Assembly: GCA_902583075.1 (NCBI GenBank)
Contig: CACHUN010000001.1
Location: forward strand, 1-64,000
Reading direction: 5' to 3'
Length of the DNA: 64,000 nt
From: an uncultured Pelagibacteraceae bacterium
GTDB taxonomy: Bacteria > Pseudomonadota > Alphaproteobacteria > Pelagibacterales > Pelagibacteraceae
The notes under the pieces were generated by a model. That model was not told the DNA's origin. It ran no database searches and saw only the letters and a program-made list of their open reading frames with translations. Below, one piece after another: positions 8,080 to 17,194 of the stretch (the stretch's first letter is position 1; every line of letters begins with the position of its first letter). A program made the position numbers and the translations under genes.

Positions 8080-9381
8080 ATGGTTAAACTTTTAAAAAAA
8101 CTGGCTGGTCCATTAGTAAGTTTATTTTTCTTACTAAATATGACTAGTGCAGGTTATGCTGAAACTACAGTTTCAGCTGAAGTTGGTTTCATATTCAATA
8201 CATTTCTTTTCTTGGTTTGTGGTTTCTTAGTAATGTTTATGGCAGCAGGTTTTGCCATGCTCGAATCAGGGATGGTAACATCAAAAAGTGTATCAGTAAT
8301 ATGTGCCAAAAATATCGGATTATTTTCAATAGCTGGAATTATGTTCTGGATGGTTGGATATAATTTAGCATACGGAATTCCAGAAGGTGGATACATTGGA
8401 AGCTTTACACCATGGTCTGATGCAAGTTCAGTTGATACTGGATATGCTGATGGATCTGATTGGTATTTCCAAATGGTATTCTGTGCAACGACAGTTTCAA
8501 TTGTATCTGGAACATTAGCTGAGAGAATTAAATTATGGCCGTTCTTTTTATTTGCGGCTATTCTATCAGGAATTATCTATCCAATCGTTATGGGTTGGCA
8601 GTGGGGAGGTGGCTGGTTAGCAGCTGCTGGTTTCTCCGACTTTGCTGGTTCAACACTTGTTCACTCAACTGGAGGTGCAGCAGCATTAGCTGGAGCAATT
8701 CTTTTAGGAGCTAGAACTGGTAGATTTGATAAATCTGGAGCAGCTAAACCTATGAAGCCATTTGCAGCTTCTTCTGTACCATTGGTAACAGTTGGTGTAT
8801 TTATTTTATGGCTAGGTTGGTTCGGATTCAATGGTGGATCACAATTAGCAATGGGAACATTTGATGATGCAGTAGCAGTTTCAAATATTTTCATTAATAC
8901 AAACTTAGCAGCCTGTGGTGGTGTATTAGCAGCTGGTGCAATAACAAGATTAATGTCGGGTAAAACTGATGTTATTCAAATGCTTAACGGAGCAATTGGT
9001 GGTCTTGTTGCAATTACAGCTGAACCATTAATGCCTTCACCGCTAGCAGCAATTCTTATAGGTGCGATCGGTGGAATAATAGTTGTCTTCGGAACTAAAT
9101 TATTATTCTCACTAAAAATCGATGATGTAGTAGGTGCAGTACCTGCTCACTTGTTCGCTGGAATTTGGGGAACTTTAGCAGTTCCACTAACTAACGGTGA
9201 TGCATCATTCGGAGCGCAGCTTCTAGGAGTAATTTCAATCAATGCATTTGTATTTGTAGTATCTCTAATAGTATGGGGAATTATGAAGGGTACAATGGGT
9301 ATTAGATTGAGCAAAGAAGCAGAAAGACTTGGTACAGATGTTACAGAGTCTGGAGTAATCGCATACGCAATAAGAGACTAA
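8080..9381 (+). CDS. amtB: Ammonium transporter
   Basis: A 433-aa Amt/Mep/Rh channel. It has a signal-like first segment (to about residue 27), then around 11 transmembrane helices. The twin histidines of the pore are His195 in LVHSTGG and His357 in PAHLFAGIWG; the phenylalanine gate region and the FMAAGFAMLESG motif (53-64) are also present. A strong GGAGGTG ribosome binding site precedes the ATG. No glnK partner is adjacent. A small ATGCA/TGCAT inverted repeat at 7989-8003 lies upstream and could be regulatory. High expression is expected in nitrogen-poor seawater. Confidence 0.95.
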   Translation: MVKLLKKLAGPLVSLFFLLNMTSAGYAETTVSAEVGFIFNTFLFLVCGFLVMFMAAGFAMLESGMVTSKSVSVICAKNIGLFSIAGIMFWMVGYNLAYGIPEGGYIGSFTPWSDASSVDTGYADGSDWYFQMVFCATTVSIVSGTLAERIKLWPFFLFAAILSGIIYPIVMGWQWGGGWLAAAGFSDFAGSTLVHSTGGAAALAGAILLGARTGRFDKSGAAKPMKPFAASSVPLVTVGVFILWLGWFGFNGGSQLAMGTFDDAVAVSNIFINTNLAACGGVLAAGAITRLMSGKTDVIQMLNGAIGGLVAITAEPLMPSPLAAILIGAIGGIIVVFGTKLLFSLKIDDVVGAVPAHLFAGIWGTLAVPLTNGDASFGAQLLGVISINAFVFVVSLIVWGIMKGTMGIRLSKEAERLGTDVTESGVIAYAIRD

Positions 9382-9414
9382 AGAATAACTATCTCTCTCT
9401 CTCTATAGTTGATA

Positions 9415-9442
9415 AAAGGCCCCTTAACTGGGGCCTTTTTTT
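9415..9442 (+). terminator. Intrinsic terminator after amtB
   Basis: AAAGGCCCC (9415-9423) and GGGGCCTTT (9430-9438) form a perfect 9-bp stem with a 6-nt loop and a T-run. The A-run before it lets it also work for the convergent peroxiredoxin gene. A short (TC)n tract at 9392-9404 precedes it. Confidence 0.95.
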
Positions 9443-9906
9443 TAGTTATTTTTTATGAAGTCTAAAACTTCTGCAGCATGGCCTGCTGCCTTAACGTTTC
9501 TCCATTCCTTAATAATTTTATTTTTCTCAATAATAAAAGTACTTCTTATTGTACCCATAAATTCTCGACCCATAAATTTCTTTTTGGTCCAAGCTTTGTA
9601 AGCTTTTAAAGAGATTTTATCTTCGTCTGCCAACAGTTCAAATTTTAAATTAAGTTTTTTACTCCATTTTTCGTGACTTTCTAAACTATCTTTCGATATT
9701 CCAAAAATAGTGCATCCAAGTTTCTCAAATTTACTTGAAAGTTTATTAAAATCATTTGTTTCAATTGTACATCCACTTGTATTATCTTTCGGATAGAAAT
9801 AGATGATGATAAATTTTGATTTTACTTTACTTAATTCAACAGTTTTACCAGAAGTTGACTGTAGTTTAAAATTTGGTGATTTTTTATTTAACAAACTCAC
9901 TTTCAT
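9442..9906 (-). CDS. bcp: Peroxiredoxin, Bcp/PrxQ family
   Basis: A 154-aa thiol peroxidase that reduces hydroperoxides. The peroxidatic Cys46 is in FYPKDNTSGCTIE. In many PrxQ proteins a resolving cysteine sits five residues later; here that position is Asn51, and the only other cysteine is Cys65, so it is either a 1-Cys enzyme or uses Cys65. The gene overlaps the end of the upstream minus-strand gene by 23 bp, indicating translational coupling. Confidence 0.9.
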   Translation of the reverse strand: MKVSLLNKKSPNFKLQSTSGKTVELSKVKSKFIIIYFYPKDNTSGCTIETNDFNKLSSKFEKLGCTIFGISKDSLESHEKWSKKLNLKFELLADEDKISLKAYKAWTKKKFMGREFMGTIRSTFIIEKNKIIKEWRNVKAAGHAAEVLDFIKNN

Positions 9907-10918
9907 TCCATAATTTATTTAGATTTTCGTTAGGTGATACACCATAAATTGAATTTATGTTAGTAAAATGTATAGCTAGAGATGGTATTGGGCTAAAACA
10001 AAACTCTTTTTTATAAATATCGTGTAACGGTTTCTCAAAAGGCAAATGTTCTACGGTAGACATGGTTTTTAAAAGATTAAAGTATTTTTGGATCATTTTC
10101 TTACTTGTTAAAAATGTACATAATGTTTGATCAACACGCCTCCAATGAGAACTATTACCAATAAGAATATTAGTATTGGTTGGATTGGTATATAAGTAGG
10201 GATAGTCGGTTGGGCAAATAAACAATTCATCATTAAGTAAACTTGAAAATTTCTCATAAGTATAAATCATTTCTTCAATAGAATTTAATTTATGCAAATA
10301 ATCATCTTCTACAAAATATACTAGATCATTCGAGTCAAATGCAATATCTAAAGATTGACCTATGTTTGACATGTTAGATTTTTGATTTTCAGAAACGCTT
10401 TTATTATCTTCATTAATATTCTTAATATTTAATTTGTATTTGTCATAATTTAATTCTTTAATTTCAAAATCGAAAAATTGATTATCTAGAATTTTCTTAT
10501 AGTTCTTAATTACTTCTATATTCGAATCATGGTCTATTATCGTTAATTTTAAATCGATTTTATTAAATAATATTTTTGAATAATTTAAACACTTTACAAT
10601 AGAGTTTAAAGTTCTAATGGAATATTCATATTTTTCCTTGCTAAAAATCCGGTCTTTTGATTGGCTAAGCATTTTTACAGAGGCACAACTTCTTAAAATT
10701 ATATGTAGTGAATTTACTTTTCTAGTAATTTTATATTCGCCTAATGGCAAGGTAATTGATCTGTCACCAATTTTAGATAAGTTCTCGTAACCATATTTAT
10801 CAAGAGATGATAATGAATAATTACTTTGATCAACTATTTCAAAACCAAAAAACCTATTAATTTTTATTAAAAATTTTTTTAAAAATGAATTTTTTTTCTT
10901 TATTTCTAATTGTTTCAC
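9884..10918 (-). CDS. Unknown protein with a glycosyltransferase-like acidic motif
   Basis: A 344-aa cytoplasmic protein with no signal peptide or clear transmembrane segment. It begins with a lysine-rich, possibly membrane-associating stretch. The middle contains DSNDLVYFVEDDYLH (around 215-230), where a hydrophobic strand ends in acidic residues as in the DXD region of GT-A glycosyltransferases, and later TDYPYLYTNPTN. I do not recognise the family with certainty; a nucleotide-sugar-dependent transferase is a guess. It is co-directional with and overlaps the bcp gene. Confidence 0.6.
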   Translation of the reverse strand: MKQLEIKKKNSFLKKFLIKINRFFGFEIVDQSNYSLSSLDKYGYENLSKIGDRSITLPLGEYKITRKVNSLHIILRSCASVKMLSQSKDRIFSKEKYEYSIRTLNSIVKCLNYSKILFNKIDLKLTIIDHDSNIEVIKNYKKILDNQFFDFEIKELNYDKYKLNIKNINEDNKSVSENQKSNMSNIGQSLDIAFDSNDLVYFVEDDYLHKLNSIEEMIYTYEKFSSLLNDELFICPTDYPYLYTNPTNTNILIGNSSHWRRVDQTLCTFLTSKKMIQKYFNLLKTMSTVEHLPFEKPLHDIYKKEFCFSPIPSLAIHFTNINSIYGVSPNENLNKLWNESEFVK

Positions 10919-10936
10919 AATATAAGATATACTTAT

Positions 10937-11323
10937 ATGAATATTAAATCTGCATCAACTTTAGTATCAGAAGCTTTAAAAGAAATTAAAACAATATCAC
11001 CAGCGGAAGCTCTAGAAAAATTAAATAACAATACTTGTAACCTCATCGATATCAGAGATGTGAGAGAACTAGAAAGATTAGGAAGAATAGAAAAGTCTTC
11101 TCACATACCAAGAGGAATGCTGGAATTTTGGATGGATCCAGATAGCCAATATTTTAAAGATGGTAAAATCGATATGAATAAGGAAATGGTTCTTTTTTGT
11201 GCTGGCGGTCTAAGATCAGCATTAGCAACAAAAACTTTACAAAGCATGGGTTTTAAAAATATTTGCCATGTAGATGGTGGTTTTGGATCAATGCAAAATT
11301 CAGGTTTTAAAGTAGTAAAGTAG
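10937..11323 (+). CDS. Rhodanese-like sulfurtransferase
   Basis: A single rhodanese domain of 128 aa counting from the ATG at 10937. The loop CAGGLRS carries the putative persulfide cysteine (Cys88), and the domain includes LIDIRDVREL and HIPRGMLEF motifs. An earlier in-frame ATG at 10910 would overlap the start of the divergent gene; I prefer 10937, where the protein begins MNIKSAS. It probably carries sulfane sulfur or detoxifies thiosulfate/cyanide; the partner is unknown. Confidence 0.87.
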   Translation: MNIKSASTLVSEALKEIKTISPAEALEKLNNNTCNLIDIRDVRELERLGRIEKSSHIPRGMLEFWMDPDSQYFKDGKIDMNKEMVLFCAGGLRSALATKTLQSMGFKNICHVDGGFGSMQNSGFKVVK

Positions 11324-11332
11324 TTTAGCTTT

Positions 11333-11806
11333 TTAATCTAACAAATTAATTCTTTTAGCGTAGAACATTCTTATTATCCAATAAATAACTAAACCTAAGG
11401 GACCAATAAAATAAGTTATTATTATTGGAACGAAGACTATATATCTGGACATAAATAATTTTTGACTATCTTTCATGATCCACGCTCCACAAAATAAGTT
11501 TATTGCTAAAAAGTGTGTCCAAAACATTATTAAAAAAGCTTCAGCTTCAAAAAGATTTCTCAAGTCATACAGACCAAGGTATAACGTAAAATTATAATCA
11601 AAATCATATCCAGAAATGTAGAAATAATAACCTAGATAAACATAGATAGCTGTTAAAATAAAAAATGGGAACACAGAAGTAACCAATAATCCACAAATCT
11701 TTGACTGTGGAAAAATAATCAGAATTAACCAGAAGGGTATTACACCTATATTTAACCATAAATAAATCATCTCTATGGTAAAAAAACCTACTATTTGTTC
11801 AATCAT
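11333..11806 (-). CDS. Membrane protein of the ABA4-like family (DUF4281)
   Basis: A 157-aa protein with four predicted transmembrane helices. The C-terminal motif GPLGLVIYWIIR and the central LRNLFEAEAFLIMFWTHFLA resemble the ABA4-like/DUF4281 family, whose plant member is needed for neoxanthin formation. Bacterial members have no proven role. It is divergent from recX with a 29-bp gap. Confidence 0.65.
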   Translation of the reverse strand: MIEQIVGFFTIEMIYLWLNIGVIPFWLILIIFPQSKICGLLVTSVFPFFILTAIYVYLGYYFYISGYDFDYNFTLYLGLYDLRNLFEAEAFLIMFWTHFLAINLFCGAWIMKDSQKLFMSRYIVFVPIIITYFIGPLGLVIYWIIRMFYAKRINLLD

Positions 11807-11835
11807 ATTATTTTTATATTATATTAAATAAAACA

Positions 11836-12399
11836 ATGATTCCCATAAAAAATAAAAAAAAGACTTTAGAAGTAACTGTTGATGAGATGACGAATTTTGC
11901 ACTTAATTATGTGGAAAAATTTGCACCATCTAAACAACAATTAAGAACTTATTTATTAAAAAAATATTTAACATCAAGGACCCCTAATATAAAAAAAAAC
12001 GATGTTTCTAACCTTATAGATATTGTTCTTGAGGATTTAGAGAAATCAAAGTTTATAAACGATAAGTTTTATTCAGAGTCTAAAGCAAAAAGTTTAATAC
12101 AAAGAGGATCATCTATAAACAAAATAAGAAATTACTTAATGAATAAAGGTGTAGGTGAAAAATATATTAAAAATACTATTGAACAAATAAAAGATAAGAA
12201 TGAGGATCAGGATTTTTTTTCAGCCATAAAAATCTGTAAAAAGAAAAGAATTGGACCATCAAGACAAGAAGACAATCGACCTTTGTTTTACAAAAAAGAT
12301 ATAGGAGTATTAGCTCGCTCAGGTTTTGATTTTGAAGTTTCAAGAAGAGTTATGGATCTTGAAAAAGATGAATATTTAAAAATAATTAATCTTCTTTAG
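11836..12399 (+). CDS. recX: RecX-family regulatory protein
   Basis: A 187-aa protein made mainly of short helical repeats. Motifs such as SKQQLRTYLLKK, LIDIVLEDLEKSKFINDKFYSES and RSGFDFEVSRRVM fit RecX, which modulates RecA filaments. It is isolated here; recA is not in the window. The 3' end overlaps the small convergent gene at 12386-12532 by 14 bp. Confidence 0.8.
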   Translation: MIPIKNKKKTLEVTVDEMTNFALNYVEKFAPSKQQLRTYLLKKYLTSRTPNIKKNDVSNLIDIVLEDLEKSKFINDKFYSESKAKSLIQRGSSINKIRNYLMNKGVGEKYIKNTIEQIKDKNEDQDFFSAIKICKKKRIGPSRQEDNRPLFYKKDIGVLARSGFDFEVSRRVMDLEKDEYLKIINLL

Positions 12400-12532
12400 T
12401 TTTTTTATTTTTTTCTTCTAAATAGTATTGAATTTTATTTCTAATATAATTTTTAACCATCACAAATACAATTAAACCAAATATTGATACAGATACAATT
12501 ATAATTAAAATTATTCTTAATTGTTCACTCAT
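12386..12532 (-). CDS. Small single-span membrane protein (48 aa)
   Basis: An ORF of 48 codons starting MSEQLRIILIIIVSVSIFG, with one hydrophobic helix (about 6-24) followed by a lysine/glutamate-rich tail ending EEKNKKTKED. Its ATG overlaps the TAA of cysQ as TAATG on the minus strand, so it is translationally coupled to cysQ. It overlaps the recX end by 14 bp. The hydrophobic-then-charged layout and coupling argue that it is a real small protein; the function is unknown. Confidence 0.6.
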   Translation of the reverse strand: MSEQLRIILIIIVSVSIFGLIVFVMVKNYIRNKIQYYLEEKNKKTKED

Positions 12533-13305
12533 TATAAATTTTTACTTCTCTTTAAAATTATACTTGGATTTTTAAAATCTTTTTTACCATAAGTAATTTC
12601 GTTGCCATTAAAGTCAGTTACTATTCCCCCTGCGTTTTCAAGTATAGCATGCCCAGCAGCTATATCCCATTCACAAGCTCTTGGCTCTGCAACATATCCG
12701 TCAAATTCTCCTGCAGCTATTACACAAAATTTAAGAGAGCTTTTCATTCGAACGTACTGCGTAACTCCTAAATCTTTATGAATTTTTTCAATTTCAGGTT
12801 TTAGTTTGTTTGAATACGAAACTACTTTTATTGAACCTTTAGGAGAAATTTTTTTACAGTCTAATTTTATAGTTTTGTTAAAAGTAATTTCATATGATTG
12901 ACCTTTTCCAAAACTATAAAACATCCTTTTTTTTGCAGGCACATTAATTAAACCGGCAACAGCTTTTCCATTTAATATTAATCCAGCGTTAATAGTGAAT
13001 TCCTCACCATTATTTATATAGTCGTATGTTCCGTCAATTGGATCAACTAGCCAGAAATTTTTTAAATTATTTTTAGATTTATTGTGAGAAGCTTCTTCAG
13101 AAACAATGGGTATATCTGGCGTCAACTCTAGCAATTTTTTTGTGATAATTTTATTTACCTCAAGATCACCATTGCTTACAGGGGTATTGTCTGATTTGAT
13201 TTCCTTATTTAAACCCTCATATCTTAAATTAATCGAAACTTCTCCAGCCATTAGAAAAGTATTAATTAAATCTTTGACAACACTCTTAATTTTACTTTCA
13301 TCCAT
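12532..13305 (-). CDS. cysQ: 3'(2'),5'-bisphosphate nucleotidase / inositol monophosphatase family
   Basis: A 257-aa metal-dependent phosphatase. Motifs: SEEAS (Mg ligand Glu), WLVDPIDGTYDYI (DPIDGT core) and CEWDIAAGHAILENAGG near the C terminus. CysQ removes 3'-phosphoadenosine-5'-phosphate made in sulfur metabolism; inositol-phosphate activity cannot be excluded. I chose the ATG at 13305 rather than the upstream one at 13341 because it follows the coupling with the DUF3553 gene, whose stop lies inside an 8-bp overlap (ATGGATGA). Confidence 0.85.
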   Translation of the reverse strand: MDESKIKSVVKDLINTFLMAGEVSINLRYEGLNKEIKSDNTPVSNGDLEVNKIITKKLLELTPDIPIVSEEASHNKSKNNLKNFWLVDPIDGTYDYINNGEEFTINAGLILNGKAVAGLINVPAKKRMFYSFGKGQSYEITFNKTIKLDCKKISPKGSIKVVSYSNKLKPEIEKIHKDLGVTQYVRMKSSLKFCVIAAGEFDGYVAEPRACEWDIAAGHAILENAGGIVTDFNGNEITYGKKDFKNPSIILKRSKNL

Positions 13306-13474
13306 TATTATCAATTCTTTCGAGTTCAATATTATTTGCATTTATTACTTTTTTTCCAACATTTTGGAAATTAACAGTTACTTTGTCATTAATAATAGAC
13401 TGAACTTGACCAATACCCCAACTTTTATTAGCTGGATTAATAACTTTGTCACCTGGTTCAAAATCTAAAATCAT
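13298..13474 (-). CDS. DUF3553 small protein
   Basis: A 58-aa protein. The sequence runs [14 protein letters not shown], then [19 protein letters not shown] and NVGKKVI, matching the compact beta-rich DUF3553 family with its WGIGQVQS signature. In other alphaproteobacteria it is a free-standing small protein of unknown role, SH3/KOW-like in pattern. It overlaps cysQ by 8 bp and is the first gene of a three-gene leftward operon (DUF3553, cysQ, 48-aa membrane protein). Confidence 0.85.
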   Translation of the reverse strand: MILDFEPGDKVINPANKSWGIGQVQSIINDKVTVNFQNVGKKVINANNIELERIDNNG

Positions 13475-13515
13475 TTAATTTAACTTATAATGGAAATAAG
13501 TATAAATACCATCAA

Positions 13516-14634
13516 ATGAATTTAGAAACTAACTCATTAGGATTTAATAAAAAACCGTCAGAAACTACGGTAGTGGTAGCAATGTCTGGAGGTGTAGACT
13601 CGTCAACTGTTGCGGGGATGATGAAACAAGAAGGTTATAATGTAATTGGAATTACTTTAAAACTTTACAATGATGGCAAAGAAGTTGCTGCTTCAAAACA
13701 GTGCTGCTCAGGTCAAGATATTATGGATGCAAAAAGAGTTGCGCATAAATTAGATATTGAACATAAGATTTTATATTACCAAGATAAGTTTAAACAAGGT
13801 GTTATCGATAACTTCGTTGAAAGTTATTTAAAGGGCGAGACACCAATACCATGTGTACAATGCAACCAGACAGTTAAATTTAAAGATTTATTTGAATTTT
13901 CGAAAGATTTAAATGCTGATGCGCTAATTACAGGTCATTATGTAAAAAGTTTAACACAAAATAACTTAACTAATATGTACCAAGCAATTGATGAAAATAG
14001 AGATCAAAGTTATTTTTTATTTAATACTACAAGAGAGCAATTAAATTATATAAGATTTCCACTAGGTGGACTTCTTAAAGATAAAACAAGAGAAATTGCA
14101 AAAAATCTAAATTTAAATGTTGCTGATAAACCAGATAGTCAAGATATATGTTTTGTGCCCAATGGAGATTATGCTTCTGTAATAAAAAAATTTAAACCAG
14201 AATCGTACAAGAAAGGAAATATAAAAAATTTGGATGGTAAAGTGGTTGGAGTACATGATGGAATTGTTAATTTTACTATTGGACAAAGAAAAGGAATTAA
14301 AGTCTCAAATGAAGAGCCATTTTATGTAATTAAAATTGATGCTGAGAAAAATGAAATTTACATTGGTCCAAAAGAAGAGCTGGCAAGAAGTAATATAAAT
14401 TTAAAAAACGTAAATTTACTAACAGATAAAAAAGAATTAAGCAAAAATGTATTGGTTAAAGTAAGGTCTACTGGCAAACTTTTAGATGCAAAAGTTGATA
14501 TAGAAGATAATGAAAATGTTAAAGTAAACCTTCTAAAACCAGAATACGGAATATCTCCCGGCCAAGCTTGTGTATTTTACAAAAAAGACCAATTTGGTCA
14601 CAAAGTTTTAGGTGGTGGTTGGATTAAAGATTAA
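13516..14634 (+). CDS. mnmA: tRNA-specific 2-thiouridylase MnmA
   Basis: A 372-aa enzyme that thiolates U34 of tRNA-Lys, -Glu and -Gln. The PP-loop SGGVDSS is at about residues 25-31; the catalytic cysteine lies in PIPCVQCN near residue 113; and [11 protein letters not shown], containing the second cysteine, is near 208-218. The C-terminal beta-barrel ends GGGWI, as usual. Full length. An N-terminal extension of about 15 residues precedes the PP-loop strand. Confidence 0.95.
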   Translation: MNLETNSLGFNKKPSETTVVVAMSGGVDSSTVAGMMKQEGYNVIGITLKLYNDGKEVAASKQCCSGQDIMDAKRVAHKLDIEHKILYYQDKFKQGVIDNFVESYLKGETPIPCVQCNQTVKFKDLFEFSKDLNADALITGHYVKSLTQNNLTNMYQAIDENRDQSYFLFNTTREQLNYIRFPLGGLLKDKTREIAKNLNLNVADKPDSQDICFVPNGDYASVIKKFKPESYKKGNIKNLDGKVVGVHDGIVNFTIGQRKGIKVSNEEPFYVIKIDAEKNEIYIGPKEELARSNINLKNVNLLTDKKELSKNVLVKVRSTGKLLDAKVDIEDNENVKVNLLKPEYGISPGQACVFYKKDQFGHKVLGGGWIKD

Positions 14635-14639
14635 AATTT

Positions 14640-14723
14640 CTATTTCTTTTTATTTTTTTTTCTGGCTCTTCTCTTTTTAGAGCCCATTTTTCTTCGGCCT
14701 CTATGTTTTTTTGGGTATCCCAT
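14640..14723 (-). CDS. 27-aa highly basic peptide, possible small ribosomal protein
   Basis: A very short ORF starting MGYPKKHRGRRKMGSKK with about 18 of 27 residues Lys/Arg and no acidic residue. A CTAAGGAG sequence lies 3 nt upstream of the ATG, slightly close but complementary to 16S rRNA. Composition resembles small ribosomal proteins such as bTHX or the mS38/bS22 type. It is convergent with mnmA (stops 5 bp apart). The assignment is inference from composition, motif pattern and ribosome binding site. Confidence 0.6.
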   Translation of the reverse strand: MGYPKKHRGRRKMGSKKRRARKKNKKK

Positions 14724-14798
14724 AATCTCCTTAGTTTTACTATTTTATTGACTTATTTGGTGGATATAGCATTGTCCTAAGTACATATCAAATTTTTT

Positions 14799-15974
14799 AT
14801 GGATTATTCCTTTAAAACTTTTTTAAAGCATACAGCTAAAGATTTTCACAACCATTCTGTCAATCCACCGGTTGTAAGGGCATCCACAATTATTTTTAAA
14901 TCAATGCAAGATTTAAGAAAAATGCAAAGAATGGCTTTAAAAAAACCATTAGGTGGACATTATGATTACGGTAGAAAAGGCACATCAACTACTTTCATAT
15001 TACAAAAAATTCTTACCAAACTAGAGGAATCATACAATGTATTTTTAACTCCAACTGGATTTGGATCGGTATTTCTATCAGTATTTAGTGTAACAAGACC
15101 AGGAGATGAGATAATAGTTTCAGACCCACTTTACAATCCAACAAGAAATTTAAGTGAAAAATATCTTAAAGAATTTGGAATTAAAACAAAATTTTATAAC
15201 CCTCATGATTTAAAGTCTCTAGAAAAAGGCATAACAAGTAAAACTAAACTAATTTACGTTGAGTGCCCTGGAAGTAATACTTTTGAATTCCAAGATCTAA
15301 AAAAAGTTATTTCTATTGCAAAAAAAAATAAAATATTTACTGCAATAGATAATACCTGGGCAACACCATATTTTTTTAAACCCATTAAATTGGGTTTTGA
15401 TATGTCAATAGTATCAGCAACAAAATATTATTCAGGACATTCCGATGTGATGGGTGGAAGTTTAGCTGTTAACAAAAAAGTATATAAACACGTCAAAAAA
15501 GCAGATGATGTTTTGGGTTTAAGATTGGGTCCTGATGATGCTTATTTAATAACAAGAGGCTTAAGAACTTTAGATATTAGATTAGATAAACATGAGTCTA
15601 ATGCTAAAGAAGTCTGTAAATTTCTTTCCAAAAGCAAAAAAGTAAAACTTTTGTATCCTTATAAAAAAAACTCTTTCAATTTTAGAATGTGGAAAAAATA
15701 CTACTCTGGCTCATCAGGTCTTATGGGATTAATTATAAGATCTAAAAGCAGAAAATCTGTTTTGAAATTTGTAAATTCGTTAAAATTATTTGGTCATGGT
15801 TATAGTTGGGGTGGGTTTGAAAGTTTAGCATTGCTGCAAAGTAATATTGAGATGGGTGATAGAAAATTCCTAAATTTAGATAAAAATGAACACTTGGTAA
15901 GATTACATATAGGACTAGAAGACCCAAAAGATTTAATTGCAGATATAAGAAAAAGCCTTATGCTCATTAAATGA
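14799..15974 (+). CDS. metC: Cystathionine beta-lyase / Cys-Met metabolism PLP enzyme
   Basis: A 391-aa fold-type I PLP enzyme. The Schiff-base lysine is Lys209 in SATKYYSGHSDVMGG, preceded by the PLP-ring aspartate in AIDNTWATPYF (Asp184). The N terminus HNHSVNPPVVRASTIIF fits the MetC subgroup. It cleaves cystathionine to homocysteine, ammonia and pyruvate; gamma-synthase or lyase activity on other thioethers is possible. It overlaps the following MFS gene by 4 bp, suggesting the transporter handles a related sulfur compound. Confidence 0.85.
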   Translation: MDYSFKTFLKHTAKDFHNHSVNPPVVRASTIIFKSMQDLRKMQRMALKKPLGGHYDYGRKGTSTTFILQKILTKLEESYNVFLTPTGFGSVFLSVFSVTRPGDEIIVSDPLYNPTRNLSEKYLKEFGIKTKFYNPHDLKSLEKGITSKTKLIYVECPGSNTFEFQDLKKVISIAKKNKIFTAIDNTWATPYFFKPIKLGFDMSIVSATKYYSGHSDVMGGSLAVNKKVYKHVKKADDVLGLRLGPDDAYLITRGLRTLDIRLDKHESNAKEVCKFLSKSKKVKLLYPYKKNSFNFRMWKKYYSGSSGLMGLIIRSKSRKSVLKFVNSLKLFGHGYSWGGFESLALLQSNIEMGDRKFLNLDKNEHLVRLHIGLEDPKDLIADIRKSLMLIK

Positions 15975-17194
15975 GCAAAGTAAAATTTTTCACTAGTAAA
16001 AAGGCACTGGTTACCCTTATTGCAGCTTCATTAACAGTTATTTTTGCAATGGGTATAAGGCAAACATTTGGCTTATTTTTTTTTGATTTTAATACAGATC
16101 TGAATATTTCTATCTCACATTTTGGTTTTGTAATAGGTTTGCAACTTTTAATGTGGGGAATCTTCAGTCCAGTTTTTGGTTTCATAACTGATAAATATGG
16201 AGGTGCAACAGCAATATTTGTGGGTTTTTTATTTTTTTTATCAGGACTATTACTTTTCTACTCAGGACTTAATACTGGACACTACTTTACTCTAACGATT
16301 GGAATATTGATAGGTATAGGATTAGGTGGTACTGCTATAAGTATCCCAGTATCAGTTGTTGCTAAACATTTTCCTGCTTCTAATAGAACAATAGCAACAG
16401 GTATTGTTACATGTGCAGGATCTTTTGGTTTTTTTGTTTCACCTTTATTGGTTAGATACTCATTAATTGAAATGGGGTGGGAAATTACAATTTTATATTT
16501 TTGTTTTCTATTAGGAATTGGATTAATTGTTGCTTTATTTGTAAATACACCAAAAATTCCAGTTGGAAGTAGTAATTTAGATAACAATCAAACAGCATCA
16601 GAAGCTTTAAGAGAGGCTTTTGGAAATAAAAGTTTCATATTTTTAACTCTTGGTTTTTTTGTTTGTGGTTGGCATATTGCTTTAGTGGCTACACATATCC
16701 CAACTTATATGATGGATAGAGGGCTACCCGATTGGACAGCAGCAATGATATTAGCTCTAGTTGGTGTTTTTAATATGATTGGTACAATTGGTGCAGGTTA
16801 TTTAGCAACTAGATTTAGCAAAAAGAAAGTTTTAAGTGCAATTTATTTTTTAAGAGGTGTATCATTAATTTATTTTATATTTTTACCTCCGAGCGTATTA
16901 AATTGTATAGTATTTGGAGTAACATTTGGGCTTCTGTGGCTTTCAACTGTACCTCCAACTAATGGAATAGTGGGGCATATATTTGGAACAAAACATCTAG
17001 GTCTTTTATATGGTATTGTATTTGTCAGTCATCAGGTAGGATCCTTTCTTGGAGCATATCTAGGTGGAGTTTTTTATGAAATGCATGGTAACTTTGATTA
17101 TGCTTGGTACGCATCTATCGCACTTTCTATTTTTGCTGGTGTGATACACTTACCTATAAAAGAGAAAACAATTGAACGAGTTCAGACAGCATAA
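15971..17194 (+). CDS. Major facilitator superfamily transporter
   Basis: A 407-aa protein with 12 predicted transmembrane helices. The MFS loop 2-3 motif appears as GFITDKYGG (about 74-82), and the second half repeats a weaker form near RFSKKKV. The pattern, including the RQTFGLFF segment, resembles the OFA/MCT (monocarboxylate) branch. ATGA overlap with the upstream metC-like gene implies one operon. The substrate is unknown. Confidence 0.8.
   Translation: MSKVKFFTSKKALVTLIAASLTVIFAMGIRQTFGLFFFDFNTDLNISISHFGFVIGLQLLMWGIFSPVFGFITDKYGGATAIFVGFLFFLSGLLLFYSGLNTGHYFTLTIGILIGIGLGGTAISIPVSVVAKHFPASNRTIATGIVTCAGSFGFFVSPLLVRYSLIEMGWEITILYFCFLLGIGLIVALFVNTPKIPVGSSNLDNNQTASEALREAFGNKSFIFLTLGFFVCGWHIALVATHIPTYMMDRGLPDWTAAMILALVGVFNMIGTIGAGYLATRFSKKKVLSAIYFLRGVSLIYFIFLPPSVLNCIVFGVTFGLLWLSTVPPTNGIVGHIFGTKHLGLLYGIVFVSHQVGSFLGAYLGGVFYEMHGNFDYAWYASIALSIFAGVIHLPIKEKTIERVQTA

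Noticed and set aside
9392..9404. (TC)n tract after amtB as a phase-variable repeat
   Set aside because: It lies between a stop codon and a terminator, so length changes would have no clear coding or promoter effect.
13106..13468. 120-codon plus-strand ORF opposite cysQ
   Set aside because: It is the antisense of cysQ and the DUF3553 gene, both of which have recognisable family motifs.
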